Shown here: positions 37,771-50,322 of the stretch, piece after piece
How positions within the stretch are numbered: position 1 is the first letter of the stretch
How the letters are laid out: the number at the start of each line of letters is the position of its first letter
DNA from: Dillenia suffruticosa
Taxonomy: Eukaryota; Streptophyta; Magnoliopsida; Dilleniales; Dilleniaceae
DNA length: 64,000 bases
Reading direction: 5' to 3'
NCBI GenBank assembly: GCA_033439265.1
Contig: JAVTVX010000001.1
Location: forward strand, 20,602,608 to 20,666,607
Made by a program: the position numbers and the translations under genes
Notes under the pieces: generated by a model
What the model was told of the DNA's origin: nothing
Seen by the model: the letters and a program-made list of their open reading frames with translations, nothing else
The model's database searches: none

Positions 37771-38498
37771 GCATAAATTATAACTTTTTATTTAGAAAAT
37801 TTATAACAATTGTTCAAATTATAACCTAGGTTAGACGGAAATGGGAAAATGAAAATAAATACGAATAATACAAGAAAACGATATTTTGTAAAAATAAAGA
37901 AAATGGAAATATGAGAAAATATGTAAATATAAAAAATATAATAATTTTTATGTAAATAATAAAATAGTCATATTTTATAATAAAAATTTAAAATGATCTG
38001 ATATGGAATTATTAATTATAAAAATAATATAAAAATTATAATTATAATTAAATAGTAAATAATTTATTAAATTTAGAAAAATGTGTAAATTAAAAAAAAT
38101 AAAAATTTTTATATAAATATTAATTAATTTAAAAAATGTTTGCGTTAAAAAATTATAACTTCACAAGTTACTTTGTCCCGCCTTTTGGTATTTAAGAAAT
38201 AACATTGCAAATTAAGGTGACTGAATTTTGGGTCCATTGGAGTTTCTTACTTTTCTAAATTTTGGGTTTACGCCCATCTCACCCTTTATTTGTTCACTGG
38301 ATTTGGGAGTTATGGCAGTTACCTCAACCTATTCGTTTCGGTTATTTGTGTGTGCGGAAGTTGTTTCCTTCCACTTCACTCTTGTTCTGTTCCAAAGAGG
38401 GCACTTTCTTAATCTTTGCAAATTCATGCAATTGGGTTACAATAGATATCCCAGAATAGTCCTAGTTTAGTAAAACCAAAGCTTTTCACTTGTTGTAC
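37101..38498. other. Intergenic region between BCKDH-E2 and GEX2
   Basis: An AT-rich interval with an (AT)n tract at 37733-37767 and a long A/T-only stretch at about 37840-38140. It must contain the GEX2 promoter. A reading frame at 38228-38470 is open but has no support; the GEX2 start chosen at 38499 gives a signal peptide and correct splicing. Confidence 0.5.
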
Positions 38499-41400
38499 AT
38501 GGGTTTACGCTCAAACTTAGGTTCTCTTCTTCTAATTTGGACGATCAAAGGTTTTTGCCTCGTAAATTCAGGTATGCCCAAAAGACCAAATGGATTTTTT
38601 TTTTCATTCCCTTTCTGGGTATGAATAATTACTTTCTTAAATTTTGAGGGGTCTTGGTTTGGTTTGTGTTTTGTGGCAGAGAATTTGGAAAAGCCAAGCT
38701 TTGCATTTAGTTGGCCGGATGATAAAAATGAATTTAAAGCCGGTGATATAGCCCTTATAAATATTAAAGTGCTTGGGAATTTCCATGGACATGCTTTGAA
38801 TTTGGTACTTTCTGTCAATGACAAAGTGGGCAATAGTTCTTTGGTATCTGGGGTTGCTTCATATTTTGAGGGTGATCCTAGTGGTTGGAGAATTTCCTTT
38901 ATTCCTATTATGGTTGGGGTGTTTAATGTTCTCATCACTGATGACCATTTTGGGGTTTTCGATTCCTCCCTTCATTACCAAGTTCTTCCAGGTTTTTCCC
39001 ATCTCTGATTTATGTTTTTTGACTCTGTTTTTTCCGATGATTTGAATGTGCGAAAGTTTTCCATTTTAATATTGTCACGGACTTGAAGCGAACTTACAAT
39101 AATGTACTGCGTCTACGTGAATGTTAACTTTATTAATGCTTCCTTTTAGTTCAGTCTGTAGATTCATTTCAAGAAGCTGCATTTTGCGCTGTTAATGCAG
39201 TCTAATTAGCCCCTCCTAATGAAACTTTTGGATTCGAATGCAATGCTAAATTCATGAAGCAAGTCCCTAGAAAATGCAGTTGTGAAGTATAGAGGCACAT
39301 GGACTCCATGACACTGCAAAATAATAAAAATTTTACGATTTTATAAGATATAAAGTTTTCTGTCTAGTGTTGTGTCTAAGAATTGTCCAAATGACCGTCG
39401 TTCCTGTAGTAGAATTTGGATTGTTGGAGTAAATTCCAAATGCTGGTAAAAAATGACTATTTTCGCAAAACCATTGTCCGGCATAGTAGTATTGGTGTGC
39501 CACTATGCTTCAGTTGAAATGTTTCAGCTTTTGGTCTATAAACTAGTCTAGTTGTTGGTGTCTATGATTCATGCTACCAGAAAATTCTCACCGAACTGAT
39601 ATGAAGTAGAAGCTTTGTTCATTTCTTTGGTGTTAGTAGTGTTTCAGATGAATTCTGATCCTCTTTACGTGCCTATTTGATTGAAGGGACTCTATATTCT
39701 TCTGTTTGTGAGGCTTCTTGGCTCGGTCTTGCAAATGAGTTTGTTGCCGGGGAAGAAGCTACGGTTCTATTACTTCCCAAGGATGCTTTTGGGAACAATA
39801 TATCCTTAGCAAGTGATGAACCGCATTCATGTAATTTTTCGGTCTGTGCCACTTATGTTAATGGTTCTGATGCAACTGTGATCAATTCCACGTACATGGG
39901 GTGGAATGAATTTGGCTATGTCAGCATTAAGTTTATTGCGGCTTCTGCTGGGAATCTCCTTTTACGAGTACAAGGGGGCAACCAAATCCTCAAGGGCTCT
40001 CCGCTTCCTTTCAAGGTGAATCCAGGTGGTTTATTCAAGCTTTAATTAGAAGCTTCTTGTTTTTTCTCTAGAATTCGTGTAGTTATGTTTAATTTTTTAG
40101 TGATGAAGGCCGAAAATAGTGACAAAACTTAGTCTTATCATAACTTAATGGAATCCTAGTGATATTTTCCCAATTGATGTTCCATGCTGAGAGCACAAAA
40201 TAACCATTTGGATGAGATAATTGAGTTCTTTGAGACTCATCTTCCTCTTGTCACGCCTGCAGCCTTTCTTATAGCATGCTTTATGATTTTCCTGTCCTCG
40301 TTCTCTAAATCCATTTTGCATGTGTGGCCTCTCAAACAGGATCAGTGGATGTCTCCAGTTGCTTGGCGGAGTGGAAACATGGAACAAATCTGCTGCAGAT
40401 ATTCTCTAAGTTGGAAATTTTTATACACCAAAGAGATCTCTATGGGAATCATGCTCCGGGTTTATATGCATTTGATGCTCAAGTTATTAACATGGGAACA
40501 AATCTGTCTGTACCAATAGCTGATTTGGCCTTCAAAGAAGTTACGCCAGGAATTCAGTTGTTTTCATTCAAAGTGTCTGAGCCAGGAAGTTTCGTGCTGA
40601 CAATATTTGACATAGAGATGAAAAAGAGCATTGCAAATATGCCTTATGAGTATACTGTTTTTCTAGGTATGTGATTATTGACTAATATATAAATACCTTA
40701 TTCTGTTGGCCTTGTGTGCTTTGTTTCTCTGATCAAATCTGCCATAGGTTATTGTGATGGATCAAACAGCATTGTTAATGGATCGGGTTTAAATATCTCC
40801 ATCGCTGGTGAAACCGCAAAATTTTCAGTTTACTTATATGATAAATATCAGTATCCATCTCTAATCGAGAAAGAAATGCTTTGGATACATATCATTCGGG
40901 AAGTTGATTCTTATCGTGTTTTGCCAACCGTGTATCTGAAGGAGATTATCAACGGTACTTTCATTTTGGTAAATATTCTGATAATTTTCTTTCTGATCGT
41001 GAATATTTGCATGGTACTCATGATGGCTCTCGCATGTCTCAAACAGATAATGAACTTGCTCCTCGTCCAAATAACACAGTTAAGTCTGAGTATTGGCGTT
41101 TATTGTTCTTTATAGCACTTAAATATTGCAGTTTTTAATAACAACTTTCTTGTTAATGCAGTCAGCAGGTGTTCCAAAAGTTGAAGATGGTGCTTTCAAT
41201 GTTCTTTATACTCCAGAAAAGAGTGGGATTTATAAAATCAACGCGTTTTGTGGTAATGTTCAGTTGAATAGTGGCCATTCATTCAAAAAAGAAGTAAGAC
41301 CTGGTATGATCGTCTTCCCTCCAACCCATCGTCCCTAAGTAATGTTCTTTGTCAATGACATGCCTCTTTTCTCGAATGTCTTGGGAATCACCTAGAGAAA

Positions 41401-44400
41401 CAAAATTATCCAATCCCACATTAGGATTGAGTTTAATTGTTTTTTCATCATGCAAAGATATTGAGAAATACTTGGAATGCAGAAAGGAATTTGCAGCTGA
41501 CTGCAGTTCTGGGAAGTTGAAATTGAATGCTTTGGTGGACTGTGTACCATTTTCCTTCTCTTTTGTGATGACTTGGTCTAATCTCCTGCAGGTGCCATTA
41601 ACATGTCACTTTCTGGGGTTGTGAAGTTTTCAGATAAAATACCACAAATGGTGAAGAGCGAAATAGTGGTGCAGCTTATGGATTCTTATTTTAACCCTGT
41701 CCTATTCCAAAATTCGAAGCTTGCACTAGAGATTGGATCAAACAAAAGTAGTGGTTACGTAACTTGGGAGTTCATTGACAATAATAATGGAACTTATACT
41801 GTTTACTATCTGATGAAGGACGTGGGCACATATGAAATCTGTGCTACATTTGATGGCAATCATTTCTCACCTTGTCCTATTCAGGTCAATGTATATAAAA
41901 GTAAGTGTGAAGATACTCTCATATGTGCTTTGATGCTTGATAACCTGTATCTTTATCCAAATGCATTTTTTCAAAGTCTCTCGGCTTTCAATCTTTACAC
42001 TGTATTACTTAGCTCAGTGTATTGCATTGCCATTAAGCACTAAATGTGTTCTCCACAATATCGTTCTTCGTTGAACTTGTCACTTTCCACTTATTCAAGA
42101 AAACGATTGGTCCATCTTTTTGATTCTGCAATGCCTTTCAGGAGAATATTTTCCTATAGCGAATGATGATATAATTTCCGTTTGGGAGGATGAATCAGTT
42201 GCTTTTGACATTCTTCAGAATGATCATTTTGCTGATGGAAATTCAAGTACCACTGAGTTTTCTCAAGTAAGGTTATACTTTTGAAACTTTTTTCTCTGCC
42301 CGTCTCCCACATAGGCCTCCAATAATGGGGAAGAAAAGAAATGCAAAATAGTTGCATATTGACATAACATTTGCATGGTTGAGCCCATAGGATAGAGGAC
42401 CTTTGGACCTTTCTTTGCTTCTGAATGAGAAGTGAGACTACTTGTTTCTTTAATTCTTACAGCCAGCGCACGGTTCCCTCCTGCAGTATGGAAGCCTACT
42501 ACGATATACACCGTACAAGAATTTCTTTGGGAATGATTCATTTCTGTACACAATTTCTGATGTCAATGGCAATCAGGTTTCAGCTGCAGTAATCCTCTCT
42601 GTACTCACCATCCCACCTCAGCTCGTTGCATTTCCAAGTCAATTACAGGCAACTGAGGATTTGATAAGTCCCAGATTTGGGTAAGGTACTATTCTCGATA
42701 TTTATATGCAATGAATAATGGAAACAAATGATCTTTTAGTAGCCCTATCTTTCTCTGATTACTTATGTCAAAATCATGGGTTGTGCTTTTGCAGTGGCTT
42801 TCCAGGATTTGAGATTCTATACTCAGCTGTTATGGAGAACATAACTGTTAGTATTAGCACAAAATCTGGTTCCATCTTTCTTTCCCCTATGCTGATGATG
42901 TTTGGGCAGCAAACCTTGAGAGGGCTTTCTGTGACAGAAGGAGATGGGGAACCTAAGACCTTAACCTTGATGGGCCATGTAGACATAATCAATTACGCAC
43001 TGCAGTCTATCCAATATCTTGGGTAAACGCAATGATTTCTATTCTGCAAGCATTACTTGTAATTTAGTGTTTTTCCCCATGAACAAACAGACATGCCTTA
43101 GAGTGCCAAGTGGAAATAGAAACCTTTGTTAGCTACCTTCCCTGGTTGAGTCAAATAGTTCAAACTCTTTGGTCAGTTTCCACACTGAATCAAGTCATCC
43201 ACAGACTAAAATCCAGTCAGTTTCTAGCAAAACAGATGCTATCTGCCTAGTAGTTTCATTTGTGTTATCAGACTGTGATTTACTTGCCTTCTGAACAGAA
43301 ATGCAAATTTTTCTGGTGAAGATAAGCTCCTAATCTCTACCATGAACAAAAATGGAAAAAGCAACTTCACCATACCAGTTTTTGTGGAACCTATCAATGA
43401 CCCTCCATTTATTGATGTTCCGGAGTTCATCATACTGAATGAGAGCAATGGAGATCCATCTCCAATCTTTGACCAAGAAAAACACAGTTTCAAGTTTTCT
43501 GCCGAGGATCCAGATTTAGTCAACTTCCCTGGTATGCCAATGCCATATCTCTAATGCTCCACTGCAAGACTGTCTCTTTCAAATTGCTGATTCACCATCT
43601 ATATCAGGAAATGAGTCCCAATTTGTGGTGGCATTTTCCATGGAGGTTAATTCTGGAGTTTTGGTAACTAACCTTCCAGCTGAGCTCATAAACACTACAG
43701 AACTGAAGCTAAAGAACAGCAAAAGGTGGCAACCCCTTCAGACATTCGTAACGATATCCAAACATTTTGCGGTCAGAGCCAAAGGAATAAGATTTCAGGC
43801 CACACTTGCTCAGTGTAATGATATCATGAAAAAGCTACTGTATGAGGTGAGTGGGAATTAATTGGCTTTGGGTTTTAGCTATTTTGAATTGTCTGTGATC
43901 AGGTCACATATATGTACAGGGTGAAGAATATGGTGCTGTCCTTACATTGATAATAAATGATATGGGAAACTATGGATGTTATCCAGACTGTACACAAGGA
44001 ATGTCTGTCCCCCTCTCATCCGAGTCTACTATAAACCTAATCAGAAGAATGCCTATGACTTCATTTGTGGCACATGGTAAGTTGGCAAATATATATGATC
44101 TCTCTCTCTCTCTCTCTCTAGAAGTAATCAATATTTTCTGGGCATTTGTTTGATTCAGCTCTTGGATCTGCAATAGTAATTGAATTCCTAGTCACGTTTT
44201 CTCTTGGAGCGTTACTTGTTTTTTATATGTGCAAATGCACATTTGTTCTTCTAAAAGAAAAAAGATCCCCAGATGCAAGGACTAGTGAGCCATTGAAGTT
44301 GCCAAATTCACTTAAACAAGCTGTAAGTGCCCCTTAAACTGCTGTGAAGAAGAGATTTTTCCATTCTCTGTCCTCTCCACTTAGCCAAGCTTTTTTCCTC

Positions 44401-45040
44401 TGTTTATTTTGTAGTCAGGTACTAATTTAACCGAGGATGTCACATACATAAGCGGGTGCTGTCGAAGCCCCTTAAGTTTTGGAGGGCAGTCTTCCAACTT
44501 CCGGCAGAGGTAATTTTTTTTCCTTGTATTTGTGGGGTTGATCTTTGGAGGATAAAGAGACACAATAAACAATTTTACAATTTCAAACCTTGAACCAGTG
44601 TTGTTCCATCCCTAGTGTACTTTCACTCGGAGAAAGACTTGATCGGAAAAGATGAGTTTAGACAACTAAGATTATATGCGGCTTTGATTAACAAAACTTG
44701 ATTTTTATGTGCAAAATTCTATATTTCTTGCAAAGAGTTTCTCATTTTAGTTGAAAAATGTTGTAAGTAGAATAAAATACAATAGAGACAGGTTGAAGGT
44801 TTCATGCACACAGATTGCACCTGGAAGTATTATTTAGTTAGTGAAGTGAGGTATGCTATAGTTCTGTCATATGATTGAAGGGATCATTCCTTTCTCAGGT
44901 CAAGAAAGCAATCCAAACATGGACAGTCCAGCTCGGAAGCCTATTGCTCTCCTCAACTTGTAATCGACCAGACACAGCAAGCTTCTCCACCCAGTTTCAC
45001 TCCATTTTCCATAGAGAAGGAGAAAAGGGAAGCCATCTGA
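38499..45040 (+). CDS. GEX2: GEX2 (GAMETE EXPRESSED 2), filamin-repeat sperm surface protein
   Basis: Model of 17 exons: 38499-38571, 38680-38991, 39687-40025, 40340-40666, 40748-40954, 41047-41078, 41162-41303, 41592-41900, 42142-42266, 42463-42680, 42795-43022, 43299-43531, 43608-43846, 43920-44076, 44159-44322, 44415-44509 and 44899-45040. Phases agree throughout, giving about 1,113 residues. Exon 1 encodes a 24-residue signal peptide with a LLLIW core. The ectodomain has filamin/Ig-like repeats, the clearest in exon 8 (VQLMDSYFNPVLF through NNGTYTVYYLMKDVGTYEIC). A single membrane segment near residues 985-1007 (IVIEFLVTFSLGALLVFYMC) is followed by a polar tail of about 105 residues. In Arabidopsis, GEX2 sits on the sperm surface and is needed for gamete attachment before fusion at double fertilisation. 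Exons 5 and 6 are uncertain: a stronger donor at 40969 would skip exon 6 in frame, giving 1,107 residues. No frame breaks were seen. Confidence 0.93.
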
Positions 45041-45857
45041 TAAAGTTGGCATTCAACTGATTTAATGTTGCATCTTGTGACAAAGGAATTGAACTTTAAT
45101 TTTCTTTTTCTTCACAATGATTCTAATGCATTTCCGTACTACGCGCAATCTAGATTGCCACAGAACCACCCATCAATTTGTAGCAGCGTTACAATGATCA
45201 GTGGCGGTCTCAGAAATTTTTAGTAATCTTAAAAACAACTGAGTATCTTACATATATATATATAATATATATATATATAATATAATATATGTTGTTTTTT
45301 ATTTGGGAGTGCCTCATTTTGATTGGAGGGGTTGAGATTGGAGCAAAATTCCACTTGATGGTAGCAACTAAATTTACAATGATTCTAGGTACGAGTTAGA
45401 CGAAGTTGCACATTCTTCAACCCTTTCATAAGTTAGGTCGAACTCAAACCACCATCATAGCGATTCGAGTTTCATGTAGACGAGTTACAACTTGCAATCT
45501 GAACTGAGGATGAGTCTTTGGTGTTAGCTTACTCTCATGGGTTTGCAACGGTCTATCCCGGCCATTATAGCCCTTGGGTTGTCCAAGGTGAAGGGGCATG
45601 ATGAGTTGATATTATCCTCACCTTCCTCCGGTTGTGGCAATTAAATTTACAGTTAAACCTAAGCACGAGCAAGACAAGCTGCTCGCTTCACCCTTTGACG
45701 GGCTAAGTCAAGCCCAAATACAGTTCATCCATTTTGCAGCCCGGCCCATCTAATATTTTCATGTTTAGATGGCTTCAAATTTGGACTGGGCCGTACATTG
45801 GGCCCAACAAGGCCCAGCCCAAACTCCGGCGAGCCGTCATTTCGAGATACGTATAGG
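45041..45857. other. Intergenic region between GEX2 and FAHD1
   Basis: A TA-rich run lies at 45247-45290. A diverged direct repeat is visible, segment 45362-45450 matching 45632-45735: both start near CAA(C/T)TAAATTTACA and continue through a TTCA(A/C)CCCTTT block and an AA(A)GTTAGGTC/TAAGTCAAGC block. No gene was recognised. Confidence 0.5.
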
Positions 45858-45873
45858 ATAGACTCAAGCGCAA

Positions 45874-45897
45874 TTTCACCAAAAAAAAAAAAAAAAA
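45874..45897 (+). mobile_element. Minimal 5'-truncated retroposed fragment with target-site duplication
   Basis: Only TTTCACC plus 17 A residues lie between the repeats TAGACTCAAGCGCAA (45859-45873) and TAGACTCAAGTGCAA (45898-45912), which differ at one base. The seven-base stub resembles the 3' end of family 1 (TTTCACTATGTAC before poly-A), but is too short to assign. It lies about 70 bp upstream of the FAHD1 start codon, probably in its promoter or 5' UTR. Confidence 0.75.
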
Positions 45898-45966
45898 TAG
45901 ACTCAAGTGCAAAAAGAAGAATCGAACAGCGGATTCAACTCTCTCCTCTCTCTTGAGAACTCATCA

Positions 45967-48900
45967 ATGGCGACATGTCAAAAGCTTCTGAGTTTAGGAA
46001 CCAAGATTGTCGCTGTGGGCAGAAACTACGCTGCTCACGCCAAAGAACTCGGCAACGCCGTCCCTAAGGTCTTCTCCCTCTTTCTCTCCCTCCCGATTCA
46101 TTCAGATGAATTAATTCGTGTACTTTTCTTTCAGGAACCAGTGTTGTTTTTGAAACCAACTTCATCTTACTTAGAAAATGGAGGAACAATCGAAGTTCCT
46201 CCTCCTTTGGAATCACTCGATCACGAAGTCGAGCTCGCTATTGTCATTTCCCAGAAGGCTCGCGATGTTCCTGAATCATCTGCTATGGATTATGTTGGAG
46301 GTAAAAACCTAAAATTTCCATCTCAAGTGTGTCGTCCCATTCAAATTCCATATGAAGAATCATATATATATATATATATATTCTCTTTATACATGTTAGA
46401 ATGCTATTTTTTAGGACTTTATCGCAATTTAGAAAGCCTAAATTTTGCAGACTGTAATTGGAAAATGGTGATTTTTGCTGGACCTGTTGGGTTGACCATT
46501 ATTTAACTTCCTTTTAGGGTACTTTGTAAACACATAATTTTGATTGCCAATATCATAGGCAGTTTTATTCCAAATGAATCAAAAAATCAATGGTCGGTAT
46601 CTATGAAACAATCCCATATTTTATTTTATCTTTTTTCTTGATTTGAAAAATATTTTGACCAATTCAAAACTACTTAAATCTATTTTTTTTCTCCCTTATA
46701 TGGACTGCCATATTGGATTTCGTTGATTTAGTACTTCACTCATTTGGTCTATGTAGAATTACTCTTATGTTTGCATAAGAAATTTTGTGTTGGCTTGGTG
46801 AGATTTCTGGGGTTAGGCCTAAGGAAGGGTAGCATTGCTTGAGGTTGAATCGCAGTGCCAGATATTTAAGCCGAACCCACTCCCCTCCCCTCCCCCTTCC
46901 CCAGGGGGCGCGGGTGCAAGGCACTATTGGATTGGATGAGATCTCTGTTGCACTTGTTACACACAATTCTTAGATGAGATAAAATACAACACTTCCGTTC
47001 TTATAACAGTGTTAAATTTTTATAAATAGTGTCAGTCATACTCATGTTTTGTTGTGTTGTGTGTCTCATGGAATTAAGAGAAAGGCTATTAGCTTTATTT
47101 ATATATTGGCCTCCCTTGAAAGAGAGCAATTTGATGATAATTTTTGTGGATCTAGAATTCTCTTTGCCAGTTTTGTAGATTCTGGGTTCATGATGCATAA
47201 ATGGGTCATGACAAGTTATCTTTGAGAATGAAATGGATGTAGTTCTCTAGATTTCTTGTCCATATCCTGGTTGCCATGCCTTCGTGCTGTTCTTAATTCA
47301 TTTCTTTCTTATCCCCCTAATTGGAAAAAAGAGGGAAAATCTCCAATAAGAATAGACCAAAGCGATAGCCTTTTTTATGTGGGCGAAATTTTGTTATTTA
47401 AGCCTTTATATGTGCTCCGGTATTAATTTTGACTCATGGAGTTATGAGCTTAAAATAGTGGAGATAGATCTCTTCTGATTCTTCCTGCTGTTCCAGGTTA
47501 TGCACTTGCACTAGACATGACTGCCCGGGAAATTCAAGCCTCTGCAAAGGTATGATTACTACTTTGATTATGAGTCTGACAGGTTAGTTTATGTTCTTTT
47601 TCTATAGAAGTAAATGATTGAAACCGGTTTTCACATCATTTTTCTAAAAATAATACAAATTAAGTCAGACTAAATTTCCCAATAGATCATGCCACATATA
47701 AGTATTACTTTTGCTTTTAATATTGCCTGTGCTGGAAATGAATGTTTAGAAACTTGATTTGTAGTCTGAAACTTGATTGACTATCCTAAAGTTTACGTTT
47801 TTCCACATTCCTTTTAAGGTAAATGAATGTTTAAAAATTCTGACATTGTAAGGATTCACAGTCCGCAGGTCTTCCATGGACAATAGCCAAAGGGCAGGAC
47901 ACTTTCACTCCCATTAGTTCAGTTGTAAGAACTCCAAATCCTGTTTTTTCTCGTGGTTAAATAAAAACCTCACGGACAAAATTGAGCTTGTGTGCAAGTA
48001 CTCATATTCAAGCATCAGCTAATGTCCTGAGACTTTCTGCAGCTTCCAAAGTCAGCAGTTGCAGATCCTGACAACTTGGAACTTTGGCTGAAGGTGATGA
48101 AATTACCATCAACCACAGTATTTGGGTCTTTTGGATTTTCTTAAAGCTTGACGTCTGTTTTGGTGGTTCAAAATTGTCATTTCAGGTAGATGGAGAGACA
48201 AGGCAGAAGGGCTCAACTGCAGATATGATTTTTAAGATTCCTTTTCTTGTTAGCCACATAAGTTCCATAATGACGCTTTTTGAAGGAGATGTTATACTAA
48301 CAGGTAAGTCCAGTTTCTATGCTCTGCTTTGCCTGTAGTGATTCTTTATACTTGATACTATCTTTCCATAATCATTAGCAAGCAACCTGCACAGACTATT
48401 TTCCTCATGCTGAGTTCCATATATTGTAGGCAAGCCGTACTGGATATTGTCACTTTTCTTGCTTTCAGTGTAAAATACCAGCTATTTCTTCAATCCGTAG
48501 GATTTATCGGTTTATTAAAGGTGTAAGCTAATATCACTATTTTCCTCTTGATTGCAATTTGTAAATGGTAAAAATTTTATAGCTTGCCAGAAATACCAAC
48601 ACTGATATTTTTTTAGCCTTGCTAAGGTAAAGCTTTTAATAACAACTGCTAGATATTCTTTCTATGGCATGTTTGATGGGTTGTCTTCATGAAGGTTTAC
48701 TTGCCTCACCCCTTTTTTACTATTACGACCATTAGTCCTCTTTTGTTTCTAAAACTTCCAGAGGCCTATGAGTTCTGATAAGGTTCCTTGCCTCTTCGAG
48801 GTTGAAACTCAAATTCTATTAGCCAAAAACAAGGCATAATGGGATGTTGTGTGCAAATAAATAATTATAGCATCTTCTTTGAATGCTCTGCAGGAAGCCT

Positions 48901-49184
48901 AGACCAATATAGGATGAGAAAGATTTATAAGTTTACTAACCACCTCATGATACGGATGTAACTGGCATGATCAATGATTGACCAAGCCCAAGATCAAAAT
49001 CTTTGGCCTCGTATTGGGTTACATGAAATGAAATCCCGTTGATGCTGTTTCATCTGCTATTTCTGTAGGCACTCCGAAAGGTGTTGGCCCTGTAAAAGTG
49101 GGACAAAGGATAACTGCTGGCATCACAGGGCTTCTGGATGTGCACTTCAATGTTGGGAAACGCCAAAAGCCCGGTGGCTGTTAG
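45967..49184 (+). CDS. FAHD1: FAHD1-like acylpyruvase / fumarylacetoacetate hydrolase family protein
   Basis: Seven exons: 45967-46068, 46135-46300, 47497-47549, 47862-47924, 48043-48093, 48186-48303 and 49069-49184. All junctions are GT-AG with matching phase; the product is 222 residues, the usual length for plant FAHD1. The start ATG opens MATCQKLLSLGTKIVAVGRN. The FAH fold covers almost the whole protein. Expected metal ligands are visible: E65 and E67 in DHEVELA and D96 in YALALDMTARE. GRNYAAHAKELGN, KGQDTFTPISSVLPK and LTGTPKGVGPVKVGQ are family landmarks. FAHD1 proteins in animals hydrolyse acylpyruvates and decarboxylate oxaloacetate in mitochondria; the plant role is less clear. No strong presequence is evident. 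Upstream sequence in frame has no ATG. The gene is intact. Confidence 0.95.
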
Positions 49185-49259
49185 GGTTGCCATTGCAACA
49201 AAGGTGGTAAATGTGTTTGTTGTAACCTGATTTTCAGGTAGAGAAAACAAAAGAAATTT

Positions 49260-49265
49260 AATAAA
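49260..49265 (+). terminator. Likely polyadenylation signal of FAHD1
   Basis: A canonical AATAAA lies 76 bp after the FAHD1 stop codon. Confidence 0.45.
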
Positions 49266-49732
49266 GAAAAGAACCTTGTTTCAATCATCATTCTCTCTCG
49301 GCAGATTAGAGAGACAGTACTCGTCATTAACTCTTGAGATCAATCTTCCAATTGCTTTCTGTGAGTTACAATAATGGAAATCACCAATCTCCTTGTATAT
49401 GGTTTTCTTCACAAGGTTAATGGCAGCCATTTTGAACATCAGATTTACCATGATATTTGTGATTTTAGTCTCCCAGGGAGAATCAACAAATGTTTCATGC
49501 TTGTTGCCACTCCTATGACTTTTGCTTCCATGAGACATTAAGGTTGGGTTTGTTGTTGTGTATGTTGAATATGGGTTCGCTTCTATTTCATCCACAACGC
49601 AATGTACAGGTTCATAACCAAGGCAGATTCTTTCAGAACTAGAAGCCTGTTGCATGAACGTGCACTGTATAGCAGCATATGAAGAGGAAAAGTGGCAGTG
49701 GCCCGATGAGCAGAAGTAGGCACCACATGGCT
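49266..49732. other. Region between convergent FAHD1 and epoxide hydrolase remnant
   Basis: The 3' flanks of FAHD1 (plus) and of the epoxide hydrolase remnant (minus) meet here. A 124-codon minus frame at 49281-49655 is open but shows no recognisable family and is probably chance. Confidence 0.4.
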
Positions 49733-50240
49733 TCAGAACTTCCGGAAGAGGTCATATATGTGCTTGGTGACCTTGTTGGGCTTTTCTTTCCGGAGAAAAT
49801 GAGCTACTACTTCCATCACACGCACTTCCTCTAATGAAGGCACTAACCTTTTGAACCCTCCTCTATGTATATACTCCTTAATGCCAGTGAGGGTATGAGT
49901 CAGGCTGCAGTCTCCTACCAAAAGTTGCGCAGGCACTTTTGACTGTTGGCCTACGGCGCAGTCAGTTCCCTATCTTTGCAACAAGACCTGCAAGAAGATA
50001 ATGAAGAAACAGGGAGTAGGGGATTAGGGTATGAGTTATGGGGAAGAGTGACATGCAGGTCTAGAGCACGGAAGTGATTCAAAGCTCGAGTCAATCCTCT
50101 CGAAAAGTATTTGTGGTTGTTATTTGAGATCTTCCTCAGTTAACCAAGATGGCGAAGCAATTGGAGCATTACCAAACTCATTGCCTTTGGGCATAATAAA
50201 GGGATTTGGGCCGCTGCGATTAGGTCATTAGCCACCAACA
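49733..50240 (-). pseudogene. Soluble epoxide hydrolase remnant (exons 2 and 3 only)
   Basis: The minus strand carries parts matching exon 2 (about 50040-50240) and exon 3 (49733-49979) of the two intact epoxide hydrolase genes to the right. Exon 3 still encodes GIKEYIHRGGFKR and VVAHFLRKEKPNKVTKHIYD. The copy is broken: exon 1 (nucleophile and oxyanion hole) is missing; exon 2 is cut at its 5' side by a (CT)n tract and has a TAA right after SWLTEEDLK; the exon 3 acceptor has lost the expected CAG; a TAG replaces the conserved Trp codon after GCGCCG; and the acid loop reads GDCS rather than GDLD or GDMD. It is a decayed tandem duplicate. Confidence 0.9.
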
Positions 50241-50251
50241 AAGGGCCCCCC

Positions 50252-50254
<3 letters not shown>

Positions 50255-50319
<65 letters not shown>
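50255..50319. repeat. (CT)n microsatellite
   Basis: About 32 CT units, the longest in the window. It sits where the 5' part of exon 2 of the epoxide hydrolase remnant should be, next to a family-3 SINE. Confidence 0.95.

Positions 50320-50322
<3 letters not shown>

Noticed and set aside
38228-38470. 80-codon frame as the GEX2 first exon
   Set aside because: It cannot be joined in phase to the filamin exon at 38680 with sensible splice sites, whereas the exon at 38499-38571 can and gives a signal peptide.
45907-45966. N-terminal extension of FAHD1
   Set aside because: The upstream in-frame stretch has no ATG and overlaps the retroposed fragment; ATG at 45967 gives the normal family length.
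46736-46966. Minus-strand frame within FAHD1 intron 2
   Set aside because: It lies inside an intron of an intact gene and has no protein signature.
49281-49655. 124-codon minus frame between FAHD1 and the epoxide hydrolase remnant
   Set aside because: There is no recognisable domain, no splice context, and it lies in convergent 3' flanks.
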